Source of the DNA: an uncultured Ectothiorhodospiraceae bacterium
GTDB lineage: Bacteria > Pseudomonadota > Gammaproteobacteria > S012-40
Assembly (NCBI GenBank): GCA_945787715.1
Contig: CALZJE010000019.1
Location: 1-64,000, forward strand
Reading direction: 5' to 3'
Length of the DNA: 64,000 bases
A program made the position numbers and the translations under genes. Under the pieces are notes generated by a model, which was not told the DNA's origin, made no database searches, and worked only from the letters and a program-made list of their open reading frames with translations. Numbering within the stretch: position 1 is the first letter of the stretch; the number at the start of each line of letters is the position of its first letter. Shown one piece after another: positions 26,487 to 36,593 of the stretch.

Positions 26487-27716
26487 ATGACCAATAAAAT
26501 TAATAAAAATATGATCGTTGGATTAGATATAGGAACATCTAAGGTTGCTGCTATTGTTTGTGAAATTATTGCTGATGGCACAATTGAAATAGTTGGTGTA
26601 GGCACACATCCCTCAAAAGGCTTAAAAAAAGGTGTTGTTGTCAATATTGAATCAACTGTGCAATCGATCAAGCGCGCAGTGGAAGAAGCAGAACTGATGG
26701 CCGGTTGCCAAATTCATTCGGTTTACACTGGGATCGCGGGTAGCCATATACGTAGTTTGAATTCCCATGGAATTGTTGCGATTAGTGATAAAGAGGTTAG
26801 TTCAGTTGATGTTGGACGAGTTATTGATGCGGCAAGAGCGGTTGCTATCCCTGCGGATCAAAAAATATTACATGTAATACCTCAAGAATTTGTGATTGAT
26901 AACCAGGATTGCATTAAAGATCCCGTTGGTATGTCTGGAGTGCGTCTCGAATCTAAAGTCCATATGGTAACAGGCGCAGAGAGTGCTGCTCAGAATATTG
27001 TTAAATGTATTAAGCGCTGTGGACTTGAGGTCGACGACATTATTCTAGAGCAGTTGGCATCCAGCTACTCAGTGTTATCTGAGGATGAGAAAGAATTAGG
27101 TGCCTGCTTAGTTGATATTGGTGGAGGCACCACTGACCTTGCAGTTTTTACCGACGGATCGATTCGGCATACAGCAGTAATTCCTATCGCAGGAGATCAA
27201 GTAACAAGTGACATTGCTGTTGCGTTACGAACGCCAACTCAATATGCAGAAGAAATAAAAATAAAATATGGTTGTGCGTTAACACAAATTGCTAATCCGG
27301 ATGACAGTATCGAAGTGCCAAGTGTTGGAGATAGGCCACCTAGACGGTTGGCAAGACAAACGTTGGCTGAAGTTATCGAACCAAGATATGAAGAGCTGTT
27401 TAATCTCATTCAAGCAGAACTTCGCAGAAGTGGCATGGAAGACCTAATTGCTGCCGGTATTGTACTTACTGGAGGCAGCGCAAAAATGGAAGGTGTCATA
27501 GAGTTGGCAGAAGAAGTCTTTCATATGCCGGTACGGTTGGGTACTCCACAGTATGTAAATGGCTTGTCGGATGTACTTCAAAATCCAATTTTTTCCACCG
27601 GTGTAGGATTGCTTTTATATGGATATAAGCATCAGGACGAAGAGACCGGAAAAGTAGATGAGAACGGGGATGGTGTTTTGGCAAAGATGAAGTCGTGGTT
27701 TAAGAACAACATGTAA
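26487..27716 (+). CDS. ftsA: Cell division protein FtsA
   Basis: A 409-residue actin-fold ATPase that tethers FtsZ to the membrane. Phosphate 1 is VGLDIGTSKVAAIV, the 1C domain contains YTGIAGSHIRSLNSHG, phosphate 2 is LVDIGGGTTDLAVFTDGSI, and the adenosine motif is VLTGGSAKMEGV. The C-terminal MKSWFKNNM is an amphipathic membrane-targeting helix. Residue count is slightly below the E. coli 420. It is the last gene before a 269-base leader that separates it from ftsZ. Confidence 0.97.
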   Translation: MTNKINKNMIVGLDIGTSKVAAIVCEIIADGTIEIVGVGTHPSKGLKKGVVVNIESTVQSIKRAVEEAELMAGCQIHSVYTGIAGSHIRSLNSHGIVAISDKEVSSVDVGRVIDAARAVAIPADQKILHVIPQEFVIDNQDCIKDPVGMSGVRLESKVHMVTGAESAAQNIVKCIKRCGLEVDDIILEQLASSYSVLSEDEKELGACLVDIGGGTTDLAVFTDGSIRHTAVIPIAGDQVTSDIAVALRTPTQYAEEIKIKYGCALTQIANPDDSIEVPSVGDRPPRRLARQTLAEVIEPRYEELFNLIQAELRRSGMEDLIAAGIVLTGGSAKMEGVIELAEEVFHMPVRLGTPQYVNGLSDVLQNPIFSTGVGLLLYGYKHQDEETGKVDENGDGVLAKMKSWFKNNM

Positions 27717-27830
27717 TTTTTGTTCGGATAAGAAATCATTATTTGTTAGTCAAAATTAAATGCTGTCAAAAAAAATTTGTGAGCACGGATATTTCATGGA
27801 ATTGCGATTTTATCGCGCAGTAATTTGATT

Positions 27831-27897
27831 CTACCAATGATTTTCTGAGGAAGCGCTGGACTGGTGTGTCCGGTTAAGCGAAGAAAATTATTGGTAG
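27831..27897 (+). promoter_or_regulatory. Large hairpin in the ftsZ leader
   Basis: Bases 27831-27846 pair with 27882-27897 over 16 positions with one G-U. Inside, 27854-27857 can pair with 27877-27880, and GGAC (27858-27861) with GTCC (27868-27871) around a 6-base loop. The structure ends about 90 bases before the ftsZ ATG and has no T-run. It could be a leader RNA element, a processing site between ftsA and ftsZ, or a small palindromic insert. Confidence 0.6.
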
Positions 27898-27985
27898 GGT
27901 CAAAGAACAAGTGAGAAAACGTAATAGTCGTGAACCATTCGGGTTAATAATGAGTTGTATTTTCTAAGGCGTAAGGAGATGGGCA

Positions 27986-29143
27986 ATGTTTGAAATCATG
28001 GATACCTATGCACAAAATGCTGTGATAAAGGTTGTCGGTGTTGGTGGTGGAGGCGGAAACGCTGTTGAACACATGATGACTGGAAAAATCGATGGTGTAG
28101 ATTTTATTTGTGCGAACACAGATGCACAGGCATTAAAAAATTCTACAGCAAATACCGTTTTACAATTGGGTGCTGATGTCACACGTGGTTTAGGTGCTGG
28201 AGCAAACCCAGATATTGGTCGTCAGGCAGCTATTGAAGATGAAGACCGAATCAAAGAAATTTTAGCTGGCGCAGATATGATATTTATTACCGCCGGTATG
28301 GGTGGTGGAACAGGTACAGGCGGTGCGCCGATTGTTGCAAAAGCAGCAAGAGAATTAGGCATTCTTACCGTTGCCGTTGTCACCAAACCATTCCCTTTTG
28401 AAGGCAAAAAGCGAATGGAAATTGCTAATGCTGGAATGACTGAGCTGGCTCAATATGTGGACTCGTTGATTACTATTCCCAATGAAAAACTATTATCTGT
28501 GTTGGGTAAACATATCAGTCTGCTAGATGCGTTTAAATCAGCTAACAATGTATTGCTAAATGCAGTACAAGGGATTGCTGAATTAATTACTCGTCCAGGT
28601 TTGATCAATGTTGACTTTGCTGATGTAAAAACCGTCATGTCAGAAATGGGCATGGCAATGATGGGCTCAGGTTGTGCGTCCGGCGATGACCGTGCACGTG
28701 AAGCTGCTGAAACGGCAATTGCCAGTCCATTATTAGAAGACGTGAATTTATCAGGTGCGAAAGGTATTCTGGTTAATGTTACAGCAGGTCTGGATATGTC
28801 TATTGGTGAATTTGAAGAGGTGGGTAACACCGTTAAAGAATTTGCTTCTGAAAATGCAACGGTTGTTGTCGGCACAGTTATTGATCCTGAAATGAGTGGG
28901 GATTTGCGCGTTACTGTTGTGGCAACAGGAATTGGTAATGAAGTAATACCTGCGCAAGTTATACCGAAACCGATGAAGATTGTTAAGAAAAATGACGGAC
29001 AAGTCGATTATGAACAACTTGAACGACCAACAATTATTCGAAACCAGGTATTAGCGCAGGAATATTCACCAGCACAACAAACTGAGGCAAAGGATATGGA
29101 TTATCTGGATATACCTGCATTTTTACGCAGACAAGCAGATTAA
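27986..29143 (+). CDS. ftsZ: Cell division tubulin FtsZ
   Basis: A 385-residue GTPase that forms the Z ring. Motifs: VIKVVGVGGGGGNAVEHM, NTDAQAL, the tubulin signature GGGTGTGGAPIVA, TKPFPFEG, NVDFADVKTVMSEMG with the T7 loop, and the C-terminal peptide DYLDIPAFLRRQAD, the docking site for FtsA and ZipA. The linker before it is short, about 50 residues. GGAGATGGGCA precedes the ATG. The large leader hairpin and 269-base gap suggest that ftsZ has its own expression control in addition to read-through. Confidence 0.98.
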   Translation: MFEIMDTYAQNAVIKVVGVGGGGGNAVEHMMTGKIDGVDFICANTDAQALKNSTANTVLQLGADVTRGLGAGANPDIGRQAAIEDEDRIKEILAGADMIFITAGMGGGTGTGGAPIVAKAARELGILTVAVVTKPFPFEGKKRMEIANAGMTELAQYVDSLITIPNEKLLSVLGKHISLLDAFKSANNVLLNAVQGIAELITRPGLINVDFADVKTVMSEMGMAMMGSGCASGDDRAREAAETAIASPLLEDVNLSGAKGILVNVTAGLDMSIGEFEEVGNTVKEFASENATVVVGTVIDPEMSGDLRVTVVATGIGNEVIPAQVIPKPMKIVKKNDGQVDYEQLERPTIIRNQVLAQEYSPAQQTEAKDMDYLDIPAFLRRQAD

Positions 29144-29252
29144 AATGTTAAAGAAGCTTCAATGTGAATGTGTTTCTAGGAACGGAAGGATCAGTGTGAT
29201 AATATCTGGTCCCAATTTCTCCAGTGCTATATTTTTGATATAGGGACGCTCT

Positions 29253-30164
29253 ATGACAAAACAACGAACATTAAAAAACACCATACGTGCGACTGGTGTA
29301 GGACTTCATTCCGGTGAGAAAGTCTATTTAACTATGCGCCCTGCTGCGCCTGATACAGGTATTGTGTTTTGTCGAGTTGACTTGGATGATCCAGTATTCA
29401 TTGAAGCGAAGCCTGAAAATGTGGGCGATACACGTCTATCAACTACATTAATAAAAAATGGGGTGAAAGTTTCAACGGTTGAGCATCTTTTATCCGCGTT
29501 CGCTGGCTTAGGAATTGATAACGCTTATATAGACTTGAGTGCACCAGAAGTTCCAATTATGGACGGAAGTGCTGGCCCGTTCGTTTTTCTTGTGCAATCA
29601 GCTGGGATAGAAGAGCAAAATGTTGCGAAAAAGTATATTCGTATCAAGAAACCCATCGAAGTTCGGGATGGCGATAAATATGCGAGATTTGTCCCCTTTA
29701 ATGGCTTCAAAGTATCTTTTAGTATTGATTTTGATCACCCTGTTTTTAATGGGATGAACCAACATACTGAAATTGATTTTTCAACCACCTCATTCGTTCG
29801 AGAAGTAAGCCGAGCTAGAACATTTGGCTTCACACGAGACATTGATATGTTACGTGAGAACAACCTTGCCCAAGGAGGACGAATGGAGAATGCTGTTTTT
29901 ATAGACGATTATCGCGTGTTAAATACAGATGGTCTTCGCTATGAAGACGAATTTGTAAAACATAAAGTTCTTGATGCAATTGGAGACTTGTATCTGCTTG
30001 GCCATAGCTTAATTGGTGAGTTTAGTGCCCATAAATCTGGTCATGCATTGAACAATATGCTGTTGTGTGAGCTTCTTGCAAACGAAGATAGTTGGGAGCT
30101 TGTTACATTTGAAGACGAGAAAAGCGTTCCAATTTCATACATGCAGCCTACATTGGCGGTTTAA
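29253..30164 (+). CDS. lpxC: UDP-3-O-acyl-GlcNAc deacetylase LpxC
   Basis: A 303-residue zinc deacetylase for the committed step of lipid A synthesis. Motifs are [34 protein letters not shown] with the first zinc His, [14 protein letters not shown] with the catalytic Glu/Asp region nearby, [14 protein letters not shown] and [16 protein letters not shown] with the remaining zinc ligands, then [19 protein letters not shown] with the catalytic His. It shows that the organism makes lipopolysaccharide. It closes the cluster, 109 bases after ftsZ. Confidence 0.97.
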   Translation: MTKQRTLKNTIRATGVGLHSGEKVYLTMRPAAPDTGIVFCRVDLDDPVFIEAKPENVGDTRLSTTLIKNGVKVSTVEHLLSAFAGLGIDNAYIDLSAPEVPIMDGSAGPFVFLVQSAGIEEQNVAKKYIRIKKPIEVRDGDKYARFVPFNGFKVSFSIDFDHPVFNGMNQHTEIDFSTTSFVREVSRARTFGFTRDIDMLRENNLAQGGRMENAVFIDDYRVLNTDGLRYEDEFVKHKVLDAIGDLYLLGHSLIGEFSAHKSGHALNNMLLCELLANEDSWELVTFEDEKSVPISYMQPTLAV

Positions 30165-30316
30165 TAGCCAGTTTTTAGGCTGAACTTAGCGTCTTCTCAA
30201 TACTGCTTTTTCTGTACGCATGTCCTCAAGATATAATGGATGTGCAATAGATTTAGTTGATCATGATGAGAGAAGTATTTACTATTTCCCACTTAAATTG
30301 CAAAATAAGTCACAAA

Positions 30317-30772
30317 TTACTTTGCGTGTTTTGTGATGCGGAGCAGGGCTGACTTCAGTTCCGGATCCGCTATAGAATTGATTTCATCGAGCATTCGCTT
30401 GGCTGATTCTTTGGAAATCGAAAGTGGGCTATTATTGTTTTTAGTCTGTTGGCGCGAATATTCGATCGGCCGAACCTTTATCGATATATTATAAATGTTT
30501 TTTGTAATGCCGTAATTTTTTAGGCGGTTTATAATTTCACTTTGCATGTAACGAATTCTGGTTGCCCAAACCGGTGAATCAACCAGCAGCAGCAGCTGCC
30601 CATTGCATGCTTTTGCTACTTCAAAGTGATCGGCTAGCTGTTGGTCAAGTGACTGACTTATAATGATTTTAATTTCTGTTAAGCGTTTTGCTTCAGAAAT
30701 TACAGCATTTACTTGCTTGCTTTTAACTGTGAGCAACTTGGCAATTTGAACAGGATTTTTTTTCATTTTCAA
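30317..30772 (-). CDS. dciA: DciA-like protein (DUF721), putative replicative helicase loader
   Basis: A 151-residue basic protein. Residues about 55-110 fit the DUF721 KH-like core, with ...CNGQLLLLVDSPVWATRIRYM followed by ...LKNYGITKNIYNISIKVRP. The VW.. and RY.. positions are typical. DciA proteins load DnaB in most bacteria that lack DnaC. Position between lpxC and an M23 peptidase ahead of secA, and convergent with lpxC, is where such a gene often lies in gammaproteobacteria. The helical C-terminal tail (about 120-151) is variable. Two in-frame starts (Met1, Met3) are possible. Confidence 0.78.
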   Translation of the reverse strand: MKMKKNPVQIAKLLTVKSKQVNAVISEAKRLTEIKIIISQSLDQQLADHFEVAKACNGQLLLLVDSPVWATRIRYMQSEIINRLKNYGITKNIYNISIKVRPIEYSRQQTKNNNSPLSISKESAKRMLDEINSIADPELKSALLRITKHAK

Positions 30773-30831
30773 GGTTCTTAAGAATTGTAGTTGATCGACG
30801 ATATAACAAGCATAAGGAAACGGTCTTACCT

Positions 30832-31755
30832 ATGAGTCATATTTTAATCACAAATCGCCGCGGAATGACAACCAGATTCTATCTTCGGTTGTGGCATTGG
30901 TTGTTGATAACCCTATTTGCCTCTGCTTTTTTGGGTGGAGTGTTTTTCTATGGTCTGCAAAATGGTGCCAAAAACAGTGAACCTGATGCTATGGTTAGCG
31001 AGATGGCGGCCAAGATAGAGAAACAACAAAAAGAACTTGTAGCCACTCAACGTCATGCTGAAGAAAATATGAATGCATTAGCAATGCGTTTAGCCCAAGT
31101 TAAAGCACATGTCATTCGCTTGGATGCTCTTGGCGAAAGATTAATCGAAAACGCTAAGCTAGATCGCGGAGAGTTTGATTTTGATAATTCTCCTGCACAA
31201 GGAGGCCCTGAAAGTAGTGGCTCTACCTCTGGTGAGTCGATGTCGGTTCCTAATTTTCTTGCGACATTAGATGATCTGAGTGAAAAAATGGATCACAGTT
31301 CTCTTCAATTGGGTATCCTTGAATCGATGATAATGAATCGTGAGCTGCAGGATGAAGTCTATCCAACAGGTCGTCCAATTAAACGTGGTTGGGTTTCATC
31401 GTACTTTGGCCAACGAACAGACCCTTTCAGCGGTCGAATTGCTCACCATGATGGGATCGATTTAGCCGGTAAGCATGGTGCAGAAGTTATTTCAGTTGCT
31501 TCCGGCATTGTCACCTGGGCTGGTAAACGATATGGGTACGGTAATCTTGTCGAGCTGAATCATGGGAATGGTTACGTGACGAGATATGGCCACAACGAAA
31601 AAATAGAAGTAAAAGTCGGTGATGCTATCAAAAAAGGTGACACCATCGCTCGCATGGGTTCTACCGGGCGTTCCACCGGTCCTCATGTTCATTTTGAAGT
31701 CATCAAAAATGGAAGAACTGTTGATCCAATGAAATACATTCGCGCTTCTCGATAA
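30832..31755 (+). CDS. M23 family metallopeptidase with coiled coil
   Basis: A 307-residue envelope protein. An N-terminal transmembrane anchor at about residues 20-40 is followed by a coiled coil (55-110) and a LytM domain (about 175-305). Zinc ligands are visible: HHDGIDLAG (H...D) and GPHVHFEV (HxH). All are intact, so an active peptidoglycan endopeptidase is expected, not a degenerate activator. It lies directly upstream of secA, with a terminator between, a position held in related bacteria by similar peptidases. Its substrate bond is unproven. It is divergent from the dciA-like gene. Confidence 0.88.
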   Translation: MSHILITNRRGMTTRFYLRLWHWLLITLFASAFLGGVFFYGLQNGAKNSEPDAMVSEMAAKIEKQQKELVATQRHAEENMNALAMRLAQVKAHVIRLDALGERLIENAKLDRGEFDFDNSPAQGGPESSGSTSGESMSVPNFLATLDDLSEKMDHSSLQLGILESMIMNRELQDEVYPTGRPIKRGWVSSYFGQRTDPFSGRIAHHDGIDLAGKHGAEVISVASGIVTWAGKRYGYGNLVELNHGNGYVTRYGHNEKIEVKVGDAIKKGDTIARMGSTGRSTGPHVHFEVIKNGRTVDPMKYIRASR

Positions 31756-31776
31756 TATTGATTTCAAGTTTTATTC

Positions 31777-31813
31777 AACGGCACTGAATGAAAATTCGGT
31801 GCCGTTTTTATTT
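31777..31813 (+). terminator. Rho-independent terminator after the M23 peptidase gene
   Basis: AACGGCACTGAAT (31777-31789) pairs with ATTCGGTGCCGTT (31794-31806), 13 pairs with one G-U around a GAAA tetraloop. A T-rich tract follows. This is a textbook intrinsic terminator and separates the peptidase gene from secA. The remaining 240 bases to secA contain no gene. Confidence 0.92.
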
Positions 31814-32056
31814 TCATCTCATCAATTCAATTCTTTTTTGTTTATTTATTATTTAAGGCCTTACCGAGTTTTCACTTGTAATTCCTGTTGAAATCTCTAA
31901 TATTTAGCGTTTCGTTTAGAACGCATTGAGTTGAAATCTTTCATGTAAAACACAATATAAATCCGTTCAACTTTAAGTATTCATTCCACGTAAAATTTGA
32001 TGGAAGTTTTTTTCAAGATCAATCTTTGCACACACAAATAAGGCCACGATCAAATT

Positions 32057-34795
32057 ATGTTCGGTAAAGTATTAAACAAAGTATTTGGCAGTCGGAATGC
32101 TAGAGAAGTTAAGAGACTCCAGAAAACAGTGATAGAGATTAATGCGCATGAAGAAAAAATAAGCGCTTTAAGTGACGACGAATTGACAGCTAAAACAGAC
32201 GAATTTCGAAATCGATTGCAAGAAGGCGCATCATTGGAATCATTAATACCTGAAGCATTTTCTGTTGTGCGAGAAGCCGGTAAGCGTGCTTTACAAATGC
32301 GTCACTTTGACATGCAAATGATTGGCGGCATGGTGCTGAATGATGGACGAATTGCTGAGATGCGCACTGGTGAGGGTAAAACCCTCGTCGCAACGCTTGC
32401 CGTTTATCTAAACGCGCTTGAGGGCAAAGGTGTTCACGTTGTCACAGTTAATGATTATCTCGCAAAGCGTGACTCTGAATGGATGGGTAAACTCTACGGT
32501 TTTCTAGGCATGACAACTGGAGTTGCTATATCCGGGCAAGATACTGAAACAAAAAGAGCGGCATACGCTTGCGATATCACCTACGGAACAAACAATGAGT
32601 ACGGCTTCGATTATCTTCGGGATAATATGGCTTTCCGCACTGAAGACAGAGTGCAACGTGGATTGAATTTCGCGGTTGTGGATGAAGTTGATTCCATTCT
32701 TATTGATGAAGCACGTACACCACTTATTATTTCAGGCCCTGTTGAGGGCAACTCTGATCTCTATGCAAAAGTGGATAAATTTATTCCGCAGTTGACCAAG
32801 CAAGAACCGAAAGAACGAGAAGAAGATGAAGAGGGGCCGGGTGATTATTCAGTTGATGAAAAAGCCAAACAGGTTTTTCTCACTGATGCTGGTCATGAAC
32901 ACTGTGAACAGTTGCTTTATGAGGCAAAGATTTTAGCAGGAGGTGAAAGTTTATACGATCCTCAAAATATTATGCTGATGCATCACCTCAACGCTGCGTT
33001 GCGCGCACATGTTCTTTTCCAAAAAAATGTAGACTATATCGTTTCAAATAATGAAGTTGTCATTGTTGATGAATTCACCGGTCGTACCATGCATGGTCGA
33101 CGATGGTCTGAGGGCTTGCATCAGGCAGTAGAAGCAAAAGAAGGCGTGCCAGTCCAACAAGAGAATCAGACGCTCGCATCAATTACCTTTCAAAATTATT
33201 TCCGTCTTTACGACAAACTATCGGGGATGACCGGTACAGCAGATACTGAAGCGTTTGAGTTTCAAAGTATATATAGTTTGGAAGTGACGGTGATTCCTAC
33301 CAATCGTCCTGTTGCACGCGATGACATGGGAGATTTGGTTTATTTGACGGAAAAAGAAAAGTACGGGGCAATCATTGAAGATATTAATGATTGCCGATCT
33401 CGTCAGCAACCAATCTTAGTCGGAACGGCATCTATTGAAACATCTGAACTTCTCGCAAAACTTTTAAGTGAACAGAAGATTCCGTTTGAAGTTCTTAATG
33501 CTAAACAGCATGAGAGAGAAGCAGATATTATTGCACAAGCGGGCGCCCCGGGTGCGGTCACTATTGCGACAAATATGGCTGGTCGTGGTACTGATATTGT
33601 ATTGGGAGGCAACCTGGAATCTTTGTTGGCAAAACTTCCTAGTGATGCTAGCGAAGACGATAAGCAAAAAGTAATCGATGAATGGCAAAAAACACATAAC
33701 TTTGTTTTGGAAACAGGCGGATTGCATGTCATAGGAACAGAGCGACACGAATCTCGTCGTATCGATAATCAGCTTCGTGGTCGAAGTGGACGTCAAGGTG
33801 ATCCAGGATCAACGCGTTTCTATCTGTCTTTAGAAGATAACTTGATGAGAATTTTTGCGTCAGACCGTGTCTCTAGCTTAATGCAAAAGCTTGGTATGGA
33901 AGAGGGGGAAGCAATAGAGCATCCCTGGGTTTCTAAAGCTATCGAAAATGCGCAACGTAAAGTTGAAGGTCGAAACTTTGATATGCGTAAGCAGTTGCTT
34001 GAGTATGATGACGTTGCTAACGAACAGCGTAAGATCATCTATGAGCAACGTGATGATATCATGAGTACTGATGACGTTTCAGAAACCATTCGAGGTATTC
34101 TAGAAGATGTGACCAATGAGTTAATTAATACTTATATCCCACCACAAAGTCTTGATGAAATGTGGGATATTCCTGGTTTGGAAGAAGCTCTCCATCGCGA
34201 ATTTGGCAAAAAACTCGAAATACAAAAATGGTTGGATGAAGACCATGAATTATATGAAGAGCCACTTCGTGCCAGAGTAATCGAGATTTTCGAAAAAGAG
34301 TATAAGGAGAAAGAGCAAACGGTCGGTGCTGAAAATATGCGGCACTTTGAAAAAACCGTCATGCTCCAAGTAGTGGACAATTTATGGAAAGAGCACTTGG
34401 CAGCGATGGACTATTTACGTCAAGGCATTCATCTTCGCGGTTATGCGCAGAAAAATCCTAAACAGGAATATAAACGTGAGGCGTTTGAGCTTTTCATGCG
34501 TCTGTTGGAGCGAGTAAAACATGAAGTCATTGGAATCATTACTCGTATCCAAGTTGCGGTAGAAGAAGATGTCCGTCGCGTTGAAGAGCAGCGTAGTCAA
34601 CAACCTGAAATGCAGTTTCAACATCAAGAGGCCGAAAATCTCTTGGGTAGTGGCTCGGAAATTGAGAAAGACGCGGGACCAGATGAAGAGTCGCATACTC
34701 CTTTTGTGAGAGATGGTAAAAAGGTTGGCCGAAATGAACCATGTCCTTGTGGATCTGGGAAAAAATATAAGCAGTGCCACGGTAAACTTTCTTAA
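32057..34795 (+). CDS. secA: Preprotein translocase ATPase SecA
   Basis: A 912-residue motor of the Sec pathway. Helicase-like motifs: [13 protein letters not shown] (Walker A), [20 protein letters not shown] (Walker B), [31 protein letters not shown], and [20 protein letters not shown]. The C-terminal zinc site [19 protein letters not shown] (residues about 890-910) binds SecB and lipids. The length is normal and all domains are present. It stands alone after a terminator; a palindromic repeat follows 66 bases after its stop. Confidence 0.98.
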   Translation: MFGKVLNKVFGSRNAREVKRLQKTVIEINAHEEKISALSDDELTAKTDEFRNRLQEGASLESLIPEAFSVVREAGKRALQMRHFDMQMIGGMVLNDGRIAEMRTGEGKTLVATLAVYLNALEGKGVHVVTVNDYLAKRDSEWMGKLYGFLGMTTGVAISGQDTETKRAAYACDITYGTNNEYGFDYLRDNMAFRTEDRVQRGLNFAVVDEVDSILIDEARTPLIISGPVEGNSDLYAKVDKFIPQLTKQEPKEREEDEEGPGDYSVDEKAKQVFLTDAGHEHCEQLLYEAKILAGGESLYDPQNIMLMHHLNAALRAHVLFQKNVDYIVSNNEVVIVDEFTGRTMHGRRWSEGLHQAVEAKEGVPVQQENQTLASITFQNYFRLYDKLSGMTGTADTEAFEFQSIYSLEVTVIPTNRPVARDDMGDLVYLTEKEKYGAIIEDINDCRSRQQPILVGTASIETSELLAKLLSEQKIPFEVLNAKQHEREADIIAQAGAPGAVTIATNMAGRGTDIVLGGNLESLLAKLPSDASEDDKQKVIDEWQKTHNFVLETGGLHVIGTERHESRRIDNQLRGRSGRQGDPGSTRFYLSLEDNLMRIFASDRVSSLMQKLGMEEGEAIEHPWVSKAIENAQRKVEGRNFDMRKQLLEYDDVANEQRKIIYEQRDDIMSTDDVSETIRGILEDVTNELINTYIPPQSLDEMWDIPGLEEALHREFGKKLEIQKWLDEDHELYEEPLRARVIEIFEKEYKEKEQTVGAENMRHFEKTVMLQVVDNLWKEHLAAMDYLRQGIHLRGYAQKNPKQEYKREAFELFMRLLERVKHEVIGIITRIQVAVEEDVRRVEEQRSQQPEMQFQHQEAENLLGSGSEIEKDAGPDEESHTPFVRDGKKVGRNEPCPCGSGKKYKQCHGKLS

Positions 34796-34860
34796 AATAG
34801 GAAATATTAGCTTCCTGGCATGATACTTGGTCTTTTATTATGACAACTATCAGCTCAACC

Positions 34861-34918
34861 TAGAAAAAGCAGTTAATTCATGGAATATTCTACATTCCCT
34901 ATCCACCTGCTTTTTCTA
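34861..34918. repeat. Palindromic repeat, copy 1
   Basis: TAGAAAAAGCAG (34861-34872) is perfectly complementary to CTGCTTTTTCTA (34907-34918) with a 34-base centre that has its own small GGAAT/ATTCC pairing. The arms and outer bases resemble the palindrome at 51448-51507: CTAGAAAAA(G/T)CAGTT and TTTTTCTA(A/G)GTTCA. It lies between secA and the PilZ gene and may also act as a weak terminator. Confidence 0.7.
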
Positions 34919-34938
34919 AGTTCATTTTGGAGAGTAAG

Positions 34939-35244
34939 ATGTTTGCGCCACGAAGCTATGCAGAAAAACGGGACTTTATTCGCATGTCCATGGATTGTCC
35001 CGTTTCTTATCAGCCACTTGATAGTGAAAATCAAAAAACCGGCACTTGCATTAACTTAAGTGCCAAAGGCATATTATTTCATTGTGATGACAATTACCCT
35101 GCCGGTTCCTTGATCAAAGTCGGTGTTTCTCCTCGTCTGGCCATATCCCCACCATTTGATGCAATTGTTAAAATTGTACGAGTCAAACAGCATACTTCCA
35201 AAGATGGTTTTTTGCTTGCAGGAATTATTCAGGAAATTAACTAA
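34939..35244 (+). CDS. PilZ domain protein
   Basis: A 101-residue single-domain protein. It carries the c-di-GMP binding signature: RDFIRMSMDCPVSY (RxxxR) near residues 9-22 and INLSAKGILF ([DN]xSxxG) around 40-49, with the usual spacing. It should bind c-di-GMP and act as an adaptor; its partner is unknown. The ATG at 34939 has GGAGAG five bases upstream and is preferred over an in-frame TTG at 34927. Flagellar genes flgT and flgP lie next to it in convergent orientation, so a motility link is plausible. Confidence 0.88.
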   Translation: MFAPRSYAEKRDFIRMSMDCPVSYQPLDSENQKTGTCINLSAKGILFHCDDNYPAGSLIKVGVSPRLAISPPFDAIVKIVRVKQHTSKDGFLLAGIIQEIN

Positions 35245-35342
35245 TTTATAAATCATAGAGCACGAAGTCACACTAATATTTTTAGGGTGATATTAGCGTG
35301 ATTGTGAGCGGAATGGCTAATCTATTTTTTAGAATGTTTGCC

Positions 35343-35381
35343 ACCAAATCGTATAACGTTAGCGACCAAATCGTATAACGT
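35343..35381. repeat. 22-base tandem duplication at the flgT stop codon
   Basis: The 17 bases ACCAAATCGTATAACGT occur at 35343-35359 and again at 35365-35381. The second copy encodes the flgT C-terminus (VIRFG on the minus strand) and the first lies just past the stop. The unit length is 22 bases, so the second reading is out of frame and is not translated. Confidence 0.85.
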
Positions 35382-36543
35382 CACCGGCCATTAATTGGGA
35401 GTTCTTAATTTCCAGTTTCCCTTTGGAAAATAGAGGCTGAATGTGTTCTACAGTAAGGGTTGCCGCTGGTGTTTCAACGTAACCAATGTATTTATTATTG
35501 GCACTATTTAATGCATCAGCTTCTAACCTATATGTCATAAGGACGTCGCCAATATTAATAAGTGAAGATGCTCCCGCATTAAAATAGACATCAGTACCTT
35601 CGACTTTGAGAATCTTTGCAGAAAAAGGAATCTGATTTAGATCACCTTGTAGTATTTCAACTTGAGATGTCATGACTCTATTTAATACTTTGCCAAAAAC
35701 TGTTTGATAAAAACTGGAGTTTGAAAAGAGTGTTTGTTTATCTTCAAAGAAACCGGAATTTTTAACCATTTCGCTAAAGCGGTGTCTGGATAAACGCGCC
35801 CCTGATATGCCATCGTGAAGATAAACTTCTATTTCAAGAAATCGTGTGTCTGAAAAAAAACCGGATTCTACACGCATGTCACGAATCAAACCGGATAAAA
35901 TAATTTGTGCGTCGGTCGCATCAGCAATTGATTTGTAAGTACCCGGATTATCAAATTCCAACGCTGGTGGGTTTTGGGAAACCAGGTATTGCGTTGCATC
36001 TATAGTAATGAATTCACCGCTGTTTTCCAATCGGCGAAGCAGTTCTCTCGGTAGCTCTCGTTCGATGTCGGATAAATCAAAAGTTTGGCCACGATTAAGA
36101 ATGTCGAATTGCGTAGCCGCAATTTTTTTTCGGTATCGTGTACTCTTTTTTTGTGACGCGTTATCTTCATCAGGAATATATGCGCGAATACGAACATGAT
36201 AAAACTCATCTTCAATCCATTCATCAAGTATTTTTACATCTTGTACTGTTCCAGATGTGTTGACCCGAGCACTATCGATTAATAACACGTTTGCAGAAAT
36301 TGTCGATGTGCTATCGATATGCGCTTTGGTTTGCAATAATGCTTGCTGCATGGCATTTTTAATTGCCTGCTCTTTAGCAGCTTGGTGAGCTTCTGAAAAG
36401 ATTGCTGCACTGCCGGTAACTTCTACAACACGTTTTGCGAAAGCAGAAGGTGAATAAAACAATATAAATAGGATGACAATCGGTATCAGCTTTAAGAAGA
36501 AAACTGTTATGTAGTGCTGCTTGCAATTGTGAAGACAGTTCAT
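35359..36543 (-). CDS. flgT: Flagellar assembly protein FlgT
   Basis: A 394-residue secreted protein with a signal peptide ending near SPSAFA. The N-terminal domain has RVVEVTGSAAIFSEAHQAAK and EQAIKNAMQQALLQTKAHID, the FlgT pattern. The middle domain includes ITIDATQYLVSQ and DAQIILSGLIRDMRVE, and a C-terminal beta domain ends ...AGDVIRFGR. In Vibrio, FlgT forms the H ring around the LP ring and is needed for the PomAB stator ring. It is 50 bases downstream of the flgP-like gene in the same orientation, as one operon. The stop falls inside a short tandem duplication. Confidence 0.87.
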   Translation of the reverse strand: MNCLHNCKQHYITVFFLKLIPIVILFILFYSPSAFAKRVVEVTGSAAIFSEAHQAAKEQAIKNAMQQALLQTKAHIDSTSTISANVLLIDSARVNTSGTVQDVKILDEWIEDEFYHVRIRAYIPDEDNASQKKSTRYRKKIAATQFDILNRGQTFDLSDIERELPRELLRRLENSGEFITIDATQYLVSQNPPALEFDNPGTYKSIADATDAQIILSGLIRDMRVESGFFSDTRFLEIEVYLHDGISGARLSRHRFSEMVKNSGFFEDKQTLFSNSSFYQTVFGKVLNRVMTSQVEILQGDLNQIPFSAKILKVEGTDVYFNAGASSLINIGDVLMTYRLEADALNSANNKYIGYVETPAATLTVEHIQPLFSKGKLEIKNSQLMAGDVIRFGR

Positions 36544-36593
36544 TTTTTCGGTAAAGACCTTATGTGCCAGGTTATATTCTAAAAGTAAATTTT

